DNA of 5,491 bases from Pseudomonadota bacterium (lineage in GTDB: Bacteria; Pseudomonadota; Gammaproteobacteria; Arenicellales; Poriferihabitantaceae). Location of the stretch: positions 1 to 5,491 of the forward strand of contig JAAELZ010000282.1 of assembly GCA_024226105.1 (NCBI GenBank). The letters are read 5' to 3'. The notes beneath the pieces were generated by a model. It was not told where the DNA came from. It saw only the letters and a list, made by a program, of their open reading frames with translations, and searched no databases. Below, piece by piece: positions 1-5,047 of this stretch; within the stretch, counting starts at the first letter, position 1, and each line of letters opens with the position of its first letter. A program made the translations under genes and the position numbers.

Positions 1-203
1 AAACCTTCTGCTATCGAGCCGGAAGAGACCAGCACCACGGCTATACCCTGCTGGCGCAGTTTTATGATTTGATCAACCAGGTGGCATATGACTTCCGTGT
101 TTAAACCCGCCTGAGGGTGGGTTAACAAAGCACTGCCAATTTTGACAACCCATACTTTGGAAGCTTTTAAGATGCCCTTATCGTGCTTAATCCGATCATG
201 CAT
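1..203 (-). CDS. proB: Glutamate 5-kinase, N-terminal part (cut by window edge)
   Basis: Cytosolic kinase for the first step of proline synthesis, phosphorylating L-glutamate to gamma-glutamyl phosphate. Only about 67 N-terminal codons lie in the window; the rest continues past base 1. The amino-acid kinase fold is recognised from WVVKIGSALL (residues 18-27, with the phosphate-binding Lys21 and Gly23) and VLVSSGSIAEG (57-67), the glycine-rich loop that usually reads VSSGAIAAG. The WVVKIGSALLT block resembles Pseudomonas-type ProB more than the E. coli form. The ATG at 203-201 overlaps the end of obg by 8 bases (ATGCATGA), so translational coupling is likely. An AAGAGG ribosome-binding site lies inside obg at 213-218, 9 bases upstream. 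An overlapping ATG at 199 is in another frame that soon stops. The C-terminal half, including any PUA domain, cannot be assessed. Confidence 0.93.
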   Translation of the reverse strand, partial: MHDRIKHDKGILKASKVWVVKIGSALLTHPQAGLNTEVICHLVDQIIKLRQQGIAVVLVSSGSIAEG

Positions 204-1287
204 CGCCTAAATCCTCTTCATCAAGGCGCTCGCCGTCAGGTGATTCTGTTTCCGCCAGAGCCTGCTCGGCCTCGAGCCGGTCAATCTCCATTAGCCGTTG
301 ACTGATTGCATTCATCACAACGTCGCAGCCCTGCCCTGATATTGCGCTAACTATATACACCGGGGCCTTCCAGTCCAACGCCTCAACGATTTTCTGCTTG
401 AGGGTCTCAAGTTCGTCTTCGGGCAGCATATCAGCCTTGTTGAGCAATAACCATCGCTCCTTATTCCGCAAGCCCTGATCAAATCGCTCCATCTCTACTT
501 CGAGTTTGCGAATGGCCTTCAGGGGTGCCTGCTCAGGGTCATAGGGCGCTACATCAACCAGATGCATGAGCAGCCGGGTTCGTTGCAGGTGTTTGAGAAA
601 ATCAATTCCCAGGCCAACGCCATCTGCGGCCCCTTCAATCAGACCGGGGATATCTGCAATAACAAACCCTGCTTTACCGATATCCACCACCCCGAGTTCC
701 GGATACAGAGTTGTGAAAGGGTAATCCGCCACCTTAGGGTGCGCCGCAGAGACTGTCCTCAACAAGGTTGACTTACCGGCATTTGGGAAACCGAGCAAAC
801 CGACATCAGCCAAAACCTTGAGTTCTACGTGTAATCGGCGGAACTCACCTTCCGAGCCGGGCACGGTGCGTCGGGGCGCCTGGTTGACACTGGATTTAAA
901 ATGCGTATTTCCAAGCCCACCGTCACCGCCTTTCGCCACCAGTAGTACTTCATCAGCTTTTAATACTTCACCGATTAGCTCCTCGGTATCCTGATCATAA
1001 ACCAGGGTTCCAAGTGGTACCCGGATATACAGATCTGAGCCTGCTTTTCCAGCGCATTTTCGGCCCCTGCCACCTTCTCCATGCTGGGCACGATACTCGC
1101 GCGTGTAGCGAAAATCAGCAAGGGTATTCAAGCCGCTGTTGCCGATAAAAAATACATCACCACCGTCGCCACCATCTCCACCATCCGGCCCGCCTCGCGG
1201 GATATACTTTTCCCGACGAAAGCTCATGCAGCCGTTGCCGCCCTTGCCGGCCGTTACGCTAATGGTGGCTTCATCTACAAATTTCAC
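196..1287 (-). CDS. obgE: Obg/CgtA GTPase, 50S subunit assembly factor
   Basis: Essential, slow-hydrolysing GTPase that binds the 50S subunit and links ribosome maturation to the stringent response (family knowledge). The 363 residues have the full Obg layout: a glycine-rich N-terminal Obg fold (about 1-158, with the GGPDGGDGGDGGD run at 32-44), then a G domain with G1 GFPNAGKST (166-174), switch I FTT (191-193), G3 DIPG (212-215), G4 NKAD (283-286) and G5 SAISGQG (314-320). It ends in a short acidic tail (about 334-363), as in proteobacterial members. No key residue is missing. The start codon is GTG at 1287-1285, with AGGA at 1298-1295 seven bases upstream. It is separated from rpmA by an intrinsic terminator and appears to have its own promoter (1428-1456). 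Its stop codon is embedded in the start of proB. Confidence 0.98.
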   Translation of the reverse strand: MKFVDEATISVTAGKGGNGCMSFRREKYIPRGGPDGGDGGDGGDVFFIGNSGLNTLADFRYTREYRAQHGEGGRGRKCAGKAGSDLYIRVPLGTLVYDQDTEELIGEVLKADEVLLVAKGGDGGLGNTHFKSSVNQAPRRTVPGSEGEFRRLHVELKVLADVGLLGFPNAGKSTLLRTVSAAHPKVADYPFTTLYPELGVVDIGKAGFVIADIPGLIEGAADGVGLGIDFLKHLQRTRLLMHLVDVAPYDPEQAPLKAIRKLEVEMERFDQGLRNKERWLLLNKADMLPEDELETLKQKIVEALDWKAPVYIVSAISGQGCDVVMNAISQRLMEIDRLEAEQALAETESPDGERLDEEDLGDA

Positions 1288-1330
1288 TGTTCGATCCTGT
1301 TGCTTTGTTCACACAAGGTGAGTTTGTTGT

Positions 1331-1421
1331 CATTGCAAGCGAAGCGCGGAAATCCAACTATTTCTTAACACCGCGCACTCCCGAACATCTAGATTGCCAC
1401 GTCGCTGCGCTCCTAGCAATG
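1331..1421. repeat. Imperfect inverted-repeat element with CATTGC / GCAATC ends
   Basis: The left arm (1331-1355) starts CATTGCAAGCGAAGCGCGG. The right arm (1391-1421) read on the other strand starts CATTGCTAGGAGCGCAGC and ends GGCAATCT. The arms align with small gaps, and the outer CATTGC is exact. An inner pair, GCGCGG at 1344-1349 with CCGCGC at 1371-1376, gives an alternative stem. A related single arm lies at 4981-5005. Repeats with this kind of sequence (CATTGCGAG...GCAATC) are, as I recall, scattered in intergenic DNA of many bacteria; I cannot assign a named family. It lies almost entirely within the predicted obg 5' leader, so it would be transcribed as a hairpin. Confidence 0.7.
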
Positions 1422-1427
1422 AAAAAT

Positions 1428-1456
1428 AGTATAAACCCGCGCAGAGTAATTTTTAA
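1428..1456 (-). promoter_or_regulatory. Candidate sigma70 promoter of obg
   Basis: On the minus strand, TTAAAA (1456-1451, 4 of 6 to TTGACA), then a 17-base spacer, then TATACT (1433-1428, 5 of 6 to TATAAT). Transcription would start near 1421, giving a leader of about 134 bases that contains the repeat element. A promoter is expected here because a strong terminator follows rpmA. Confidence 0.5.
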
Positions 1457-1474
1457 CTGAGCCTGAGTTTTTTA

Positions 1475-1520
1475 GCTGCTCAGTTTGCGAATGACAGATT
1501 TCAGATGCAAGATGAATAGT
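1475..1520. repeat. Short inverted-repeat element downstream of rpmA
   Basis: The left arm GCTGCTCAGTTTGCG (1475-1489) matches the left arm of the longer element at 1895 in 13 of 15 bases. The right arm starting ATTTCAGATGCAAGATGA (1498-1520) matches that element's right arm (1987-2009) in about 16 of 23. Within this copy the arms are only moderately complementary and are separated by 8 bases. It lies between the rpmA terminator and the obg promoter. GCTCAGTT at 1478-1485 also pairs perfectly with AACTGAGC at 1455-1462, giving a second possible hairpin without a U-tract. Confidence 0.5.
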
Positions 1521-1521
1521 C

Positions 1522-1557
1522 AAAAAAAAGCCCCGCTCGTTACACGACGGGGCTTTT
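1522..1557 (-). terminator. Intrinsic terminator after rpmA
   Basis: Stem GCCCCG (1530-1535) pairs with CGGGGC (1548-1553). It is extended by TCG/CGA (1537-1539 with 1545-1547) after one bulged base, and closes a TTACA loop. On the minus strand the stem is followed by eight U residues (complement of 1522-1529), a textbook Rho-independent terminator about 25 bases after the rpmA stop. On the plus strand it has only four T residues, so it is mainly directed against minus-strand transcription. Confidence 0.93.
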
Positions 1558-1578
1558 GTTGTACAGTTGTTTGCTGCT

Positions 1579-1836
1579 TTACGCTGTGTACACGCTTACA
1601 AACTGTCGATTCTTTTCGCCTTTGACTTCAAATTGTACCTTGCCGTCAATCAGTGCGAACAATGTGTCGTCTTTGCCCCGCCCGACATTCACACCCGGGT
1701 GTACTTTAGTTCCACGCTGACGGATCAGTATATTGCCTGCCAAAACCGCTTCGCCGCCGTATTTCTTTACGCCAAGGCGTTTGGATATGGAATCGCGGCC
1801 GTTCCTGGAACTACCACCTGCTTTTTTATGTGCCAT
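1579..1836 (-). CDS. rpmA: 50S ribosomal protein L27
   Basis: Structural protein of the large ribosomal subunit whose N-terminal tail reaches the peptidyl-transferase centre (family knowledge). The 85-residue length is normal. The MAHKKAGGSSRNGRDS start and the block GGEAVLAGNILIRQRGTKVHPG (residues 27-48) are diagnostic. The N-terminus begins directly with the mature AHKK, without the cleaved leader seen in Firmicutes. AGGAGA at 1850-1845 is a good ribosome-binding site, 8 bases from the ATG. The gene follows rplU as usual, but the 171-base gap is far longer than normal and is largely occupied by an inverted-repeat element (1895-2009). It ends in a strong terminator. Confidence 0.98.
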   Translation of the reverse strand: MAHKKAGGSSRNGRDSISKRLGVKKYGGEAVLAGNILIRQRGTKVHPGVNVGRGKDDTLFALIDGKVQFEVKGEKNRQFVSVYTA

Positions 1837-1894
1837 CTGTCTGGTCTCCTGGTTAAGAGGTCAATTTTTTAACTATTAGTTCAAATTGTTCGTT

Positions 1895-2009
1895 GTTGCT
1901 CAGATTGCGTCTGAAATTCATCAGTTCAAGGCAAAAAATATGAGTTTACAAATGTAAATAATTATTTTTAAACGAAGAAATGATGTATTTCAGGCGTGAG
2001 ATGAGCAGC
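1895..2009. repeat. 115-bp inverted-repeat element between rplU and rpmA (MITE-like?)
   Basis: The left arm 1895-1917 (starts GTTGCTCAGATTGCG) and the right arm 1987-2009 (starts ATTTCAGGCGTGAGATGA) are 23-base inverted repeats with 17 of 23 positions complementary. They flank an AT-rich core containing the palindrome TTTACA-AA-TGTAAA (1945-1958). No ORF lies inside. The right end touches the rplU stop codon. Related arms occur at 1475-1520. Whether it is a non-autonomous mobile element, a REP-type repeat or an mRNA-processing structure is inference. Confidence 0.5.
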
Positions 2010-2626
2010 TACGTCAATTTTTTTGCTTGAGCAACCCACTCTTCGCGCTCGATGCGACCTTTGAAGTTCAGCTTCTCGTCAATTTCTGCAATTTGCTCAG
2101 CAGAAAAATCTGCGATTTGCTGGAATGTTGTCACACCGGCATCGTTAAGCTTTTGCGCAATAACCGGACCGATACCATTGATGTCGGTCAGCTTGTCGCC
2201 TTCACCTGGGGCTGCCTTAGCTTTTTTGGGAGCCGCTTTTTTAGCTTCTGCCTCAGGTGCCGCTTTTTTGGCTTCTGCTTTAGGCGCTGCCTTGGCTTTC
2301 TTAGGGGCCGCTTTGCTATCACCGATTGAGGTGATTTCTAGCTGCGTGAAGTGCTGACGATGCCCTTGAGTTTTGCGATATTTCTTACGGCGCTTAAACT
2401 TGAAAACCTTAATTTTCTCGCCACGCCCCTGTAAAAGTACCGTAGCGCCAACAGCGGTTCCGTCCAGCACGGGTGCGCCGACTTCAACTTTACCATTTTC
2501 GCATACCATCAAAACGCGATCCAATTGAATGGCTGCGCCTTCTTCAACGTCAAGCTTTTCAACCATCAGCTTGTCGCCTACGGCAACTCTATATTGCTTA
2601 CCGCCTGTTTCTACTACAGCGTACAT
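2009..2626 (-). CDS. rplU: 50S ribosomal protein L21 with C-terminal helix-hairpin-helix extension
   Basis: Residues 1-103 are an ordinary, complete L21 that binds 23S rRNA: MYAVVETGGKQYRV at the start and the basic signature KFKRRKKYRKTQGHRQ at 76-91. The family is usually about 103 residues; this protein has 205. An Ala/Lys/Pro linker (about 105-142) is built from repeats such as KAEAKKAAP/EAEAKKAAP. It leads to a compact domain (144-205) with LTDINGIGPVIAQKLNDAGV, a helix-hairpin-helix of the H3TH/flap-endonuclease-like nucleic-acid-binding type, ending FKGRIEREEWVAQAKKL. As I recall, a closely similar tail is common in alphaproteobacterial L21. The frame is open throughout, so this is a true fusion. 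SD CTGGAG (2640-2635) is 8 bases from the ATG. The stop codon TAG adjoins the repeat element at 1895-2009. Confidence 0.95.
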   Translation of the reverse strand: MYAVVETGGKQYRVAVGDKLMVEKLDVEEGAAIQLDRVLMVCENGKVEVGAPVLDGTAVGATVLLQGRGEKIKVFKFKRRKKYRKTQGHRQHFTQLEITSIGDSKAAPKKAKAAPKAEAKKAAPEAEAKKAAPKKAKAAPGEGDKLTDINGIGPVIAQKLNDAGVTTFQQIADFSAEQIAEIDEKLNFKGRIEREEWVAQAKKLT

Positions 2627-2656
2627 CTGTTTAACTCCAGAAATAATGTCTGATCA

Positions 2657-2672
2657 GCATCCGAACAGATGC
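2657..2672 (-). promoter_or_regulatory. Hairpin in the rplU 5' leader
   Basis: GCATC and GATGC form a 5-bp stem with a 6-base loop in the predicted rplU leader (start near 2684). A weaker CAGA/TCTG stem (2638-2641 with 2649-2652) overlaps the ribosome-binding site. r-protein leaders are often autoregulatory, but I recognise no specific L21 leader motif. Confidence 0.3.
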
Positions 2673-2690
2673 CAAAATTCAAGGCGCTGG

Positions 2691-2719
2691 ATTTTATGCA
2701 TCAACATCATGAGAGTCAA
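2691..2719 (-). promoter_or_regulatory. Candidate main promoter of rplU-rpmA
   Basis: Minus strand TTGACT (2719-2714, 5 of 6), a 17-base spacer and TAAAAT (2696-2691, 5 of 6). The following discriminator CCAGCGCC is GC-rich, as at stringently controlled ribosomal promoters. The predicted leader is about 57 bases long. Confidence 0.65.
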
Positions 2720-2815
2720 TCACTTAAGGCAAATAATCACTGCCTTTATGATATTAACTGCTCAATACCATTTTTCACCCCTAAAATGGGGTTTGAGTGC
2801 CATCAATTAGGCCAC

Positions 2816-2821
2816 ATTATA
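2816..2821 (-). promoter_or_regulatory. Possible upstream -10 element for rplU
   Basis: A perfect TATAAT on the minus strand followed by GTGGCC. No convincing -35 lies 16-18 bases upstream, so a second rplU promoter is only a possibility. It sits within the short palindrome GCCAC-N7-GTGGC (2811-2827). Confidence 0.3.
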
Positions 2822-2920
2822 CGTGGCTTAGACCCTGTTTCCTTATGTTTTATCTTTTTGGACAGCAACATAATTGAATCGAATTCTTGCGGTTTCAACC
2901 CGGCATGAGGATATCGCTCG

Positions 2921-2950
2921 TTGACTATCATATAAAGATATGTTTATATC
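2921..2950 (+). promoter_or_regulatory. Candidate promoter of the regulator-metF unit
   Basis: TTGACT (2921-2926, 5 of 6), an 18-base spacer and TATATC (2945-2950, 4 of 6). The -10 lies inside the right half of the palindromic operator, a layout that fits repression. A start near 2956 would leave a leader of only about 20 bases. Confidence 0.5.
2930..2949. promoter_or_regulatory. 20-bp palindromic operator, likely for the ArsR-type regulator
   Basis: ATATAAA (2930-2936) and TTTATAT (2943-2949) are perfect 7-bp inverted repeats around GATATG; 18 of 20 positions are symmetric. Size and AT-rich dyad form fit ArsR-family operators, and I infer it is a SahR-type site. A second inverted repeat, GTTTATA (2942-2948) with TATAAAC (2961-2967), overlaps it and could be an additional half-site arrangement. 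Confidence 0.65.
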
Positions 2951-2976
2951 TAAACCTGCTTATAAACAAATCTCCT

Positions 2977-3909
2977 ATGGAAAACCTGATCAAAGCTCTC
3001 AAAGCTGCCGGCGAGCCCACCCGTATACGCATACTGGCCGCATTGTCACAATATGAACTGACCGTCACCGAACTGGTTAGCCTGTTGAGCCAGAGCCAGC
3101 CGCGCGTCAGCCGGCACCTGAAGCTGCTGCTGGAAGCAGGACTGGTTTCGCGTTTTCAGGAAGGCTCGTGGGTTTTTCAGCGTTTGAGTGAATCACCTGT
3201 AACCGCTCAGATCACCCGGATGATAAATCTGGATGATCCCGAACTCAAGCAGGATAGCGAACGCCTGGGACGCATTAAAGTTCAAAATGCACGGCTTGCC
3301 ACCGATTATTTCGCTGCCAACGCAGGTGACTGGGACCAGGTACGAACCATGGTAGGTTCAGATGAGAGCATCGAAGTTGCCATGCTTGAGGCGATTCAGG
3401 GCCGGAACTTTGACAACATGATCGATATGGGTACGGGAACCGGGCGTATTGTAGAAATATTTGCCACACATGCTGACAAAATTACGGCTTACGACAGCAG
3501 TCAGGAAATGTTGAAACTGGCACGAACAAAATTTGAGCAGGCGGGCCTCAACCATTGCCAGGCTCGCCTCGGCGACATTACCGCCCTGCCGGCTGCAGCC
3601 GGCTCAGCTGAGCTGATTACAATCCACCAGGTTTTGCATTACCTGGACAGCCCGTTTGCGGTGATTGAAGAAGCGAAACGTCTTCTTGCTCCAAACGGAT
3701 TAATACTGATTGTTGATTTTGCCAAACACCAACATGAATTCTTACGTACGGAACACGCTCACCGACGGCTGGGTTTTGCTGATAGCGAAGTTCAGTTCTG
3801 GTGTGATAACAACCAGCTTAGCCTGAATCGCTCACAAAAAATAACCCACAACGATTCCCGCAATGGCCTGGATGTCATGCTGTGGGTGCTTGAACCTGCT
3901 ACACACTAA
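2977..3909 (+). CDS. ArsR-family HTH / SAM-methyltransferase-fold regulator (SahR-like)
   Basis: Predicted cytosolic repressor of methionine/SAM-cycle genes. From the ATG at 2977 it has 310 residues. The N-terminal winged helix (about 1-75) starts MENLIKALKAAGEPTRIRIL, with recognition helix QSQPRVSRHLKLL (39-51). The metal-binding Cys motif of ArsR/SmtB sensors is absent. The C-terminal class I methyltransferase fold (about 108-310) has motif I MIDMGTGTGR (148-157), acidic Asp173 in AYDSS, GDITALP (199-205) and HQVLHYL (217-223). SahR, an ArsR repressor described in Proteobacteria, uses such a domain to sense S-adenosylhomocysteine; the adjacent metF and the operator support that assignment. 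An upstream in-frame ATG at 2887 would add 30 residues encoded over the promoter and operator, so I reject it. No clear Shine-Dalgarno precedes 2977. A true methyltransferase activity is not excluded. Confidence 0.88.
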   Translation: MENLIKALKAAGEPTRIRILAALSQYELTVTELVSLLSQSQPRVSRHLKLLLEAGLVSRFQEGSWVFQRLSESPVTAQITRMINLDDPELKQDSERLGRIKVQNARLATDYFAANAGDWDQVRTMVGSDESIEVAMLEAIQGRNFDNMIDMGTGTGRIVEIFATHADKITAYDSSQEMLKLARTKFEQAGLNHCQARLGDITALPAAAGSAELITIHQVLHYLDSPFAVIEEAKRLLAPNGLILIVDFAKHQHEFLRTEHAHRRLGFADSEVQFWCDNNQLSLNRSQKITHNDSRNGLDVMLWVLEPATH

Positions 3910-3929
3910 TACTAAAACAACAAACCAAT

Positions 3930-4823
3930 ATGTCGCACTGCATTATCCCTCCTCTTAAAGAAGACCTCCGCATTTCCTTTGAATTTTTTCCGCCTACCGG
4001 CCCTAAAAGCGAAACCCGGCTGTGGCAAACATTAGCGAACCTGGCACCGCTTAACCCCGATTTTGTCTCCGTTACCTATGGAGCCGGTGGTGCCACGCAG
4101 GACCGTACCTTCGACACGGTTAAACGAATTCATGATGATCTTGGTATCCCCGCCGCCTCACATCTAACCATCGTCGGGGCCACTAAAACTGAAATCAACC
4201 AGTTGTTACTGGAATACCGGGCGGCAGGCATAAAACATATCCTCGCCCTGCGAGGTGACCCGCCTGCCGGGCAAGGCCGCTTTCAGCCTCACCCCGATGG
4301 CTTTGAAAACTCAATCGAACTTATCGAACATATTCGCGCCATGGGAGGTTTTGAAATCAGCGTAGCGGCCTATCCGGAAACCCACCCTCGTGCCGAATCA
4401 GCGCAGGCCGATATCGACTTTCTAAAGCGTAAAATGGACGCCGGCGCCACACGCGCCATCACCCAGTTTTTCTTTGATAGCGATACCTATCTGCGCTTTC
4501 GCGATAAAGCAGTCGCTGCAGGCGTCAGCATTCCAATTATCCCCGGCATCCTTCCGGTTACCAATTACCAACGCGTTGCGGGATTTGCCAAAGCCTGTGG
4601 TGCGAGCATTCCCGGATGGTTTCATTCCATATTCGATGGACTTGATAAAAACCCGAAACTGCGTGAACTGGTGGCCGTAACCGTCGCCTCAGAACTGACA
4701 CTACAGCTGAAAAATGAAGGTGTAACAGACTTTCACATTTATACATTGAACAAATGGGAGTCAACCGAGGCAATATGCAATGTGCTCGGGGTTCCTCAAA
4801 TCAGCGGCCGGCGCGCAGCATAG
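3930..4823 (+). CDS. metF: Methylenetetrahydrofolate reductase
   Basis: Flavoenzyme reducing 5,10-methylene-THF to 5-methyl-THF, the methyl donor for methionine synthase. The 297 residues match bacterial MetF length and cover the whole FAD-binding TIM barrel: SFEFFPP (16-22, with the catalytic Glu18 equivalent to E. coli Glu28), FVSVTYGAGG (45-54), ILALRGDPPAG (104-114, Asp110 equivalent to E. coli Asp120), SVAAYPETHP (144-153), RAITQFFFD (175-183, Gln179 at the folate site) and PIIPGILPV (202-210). There is no C-terminal regulatory domain, as is usual in bacteria. The gene starts 20 bases after the regulator's stop. The spacer is A-rich with no Shine-Dalgarno, so it probably depends on cotranscription and perhaps on translational coupling. 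Confidence 0.98.
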   Translation: MSHCIIPPLKEDLRISFEFFPPTGPKSETRLWQTLANLAPLNPDFVSVTYGAGGATQDRTFDTVKRIHDDLGIPAASHLTIVGATKTEINQLLLEYRAAGIKHILALRGDPPAGQGRFQPHPDGFENSIELIEHIRAMGGFEISVAAYPETHPRAESAQADIDFLKRKMDAGATRAITQFFFDSDTYLRFRDKAVAAGVSIPIIPGILPVTNYQRVAGFAKACGASIPGWFHSIFDGLDKNPKLRELVAVTVASELTLQLKNEGVTDFHIYTLNKWESTEAICNVLGVPQISGRRAA

Positions 4824-4916
4824 CCATGAGTACAGAAGGTATCAGTTTAAAATTTTCAGTGAACCGCTACGAAAGACGAATAAGGACATAAAGCAATTGA
4901 GAAACCGTGTGTTTTT

Positions 4917-4939
4917 CCTTTCACTCTATGGGTGAAAGG
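4917..4939. repeat. Perfect 8-bp hairpin downstream of metF
   Basis: CCTTTCAC (4917-4924) and GTGAAAGG (4932-4939) form a perfect stem with a 7-base loop. No U-tract follows on either strand (CACTATACC on plus, AAAAACAC on minus), so it is not a canonical terminator. It may protect or end the metF mRNA 3' side by another route. Confidence 0.5.
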
Positions 4940-4974
4940 CACTATACCCAGCCCAACTGAGGGATATGGGGATT

Positions 4975-5029
4975 AAGGGCCATTGCGAGCGCAACGCAGC
5001 AATCTAAATGTTTGAAGCGCCCTTGTTTT
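4975..5029 (+). terminator. Weak terminator-like structure containing a repeat arm
   Basis: AAGGGC (4975-4980) pairs perfectly with GCCCTT (5019-5024), followed by GTTTTA on the plus strand. The 38-base interior contains a nested ATTGC/GCAAT pair (4982-4986 with 4999-5003). It lies between convergent metF and the outer-membrane gene and could end metF transcription, but the outer stem is short and the interior long. Confidence 0.3.
4981..5005 (+). repeat. Single arm of the CATTGC/GCAATC repeat
   Basis: The stretch begins CATTGCGAGCGCAACGCAG and ends CAATCT. It matches the arms at 1331-1355 and 1391-1421 (the latter on the other strand), with small gaps. No partner arm is seen nearby, so it looks like a solo or decayed copy. 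Confidence 0.6.
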
Positions 5030-5047
5030 ATCGGCCAACTCAGGCAT

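Larger units (their letters stand above)
2627..2976. other. 350-bp divergent intergenic region between rplU and the regulator gene
   Basis: No coding sequence is supported here. It holds the rplU promoter (2691-2719), a second -10-like site (2816-2821) inside GCCAC-N7-GTGGC (2811-2827), and the regulator/metF promoter with operator (2921-2950). It also holds three hairpins: GCATC/GATGC (2657-2672), AAGGCA-N9-TGCCTT (2726-2746) and ACCCC-TAAAAT-GGGGT (2777-2792). The last is enclosed by CTCAA/TTGAG on the minus strand. In many gammaproteobacteria ispB lies divergent from rplU; here it is absent. Confidence 0.7.

Noticed and set aside
2201..2314. Low-complexity repeats in rplU as a possible frameshift or assembly error
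   Set aside because: The frame stays open on both sides, and the downstream HhH domain is intact and ends at a sensible position. A real linker is the simpler reading.
2027..2357. Two plus-strand ORFs opposite rplU, rich in Phe/Cys or Ala/Ser/Leu
   Set aside because: They are antisense readings of the repetitive Ala/Lys/Pro linker and HhH domain, with no ribosome-binding site or family match.
2887..2976. 30-residue N-terminal extension of the regulator from the ATG at 2887
   Set aside because: It would be translated across the TTGACT promoter and the palindromic operator. The homologous winged-helix start (MENLIKALKAAGEPTR) begins at 2977.
4826..4891. 21-codon ORF (MSTEGISLKF...) just after metF
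   Set aside because: It is too short, has no ribosome-binding site and no recognisable feature. It could be chance.
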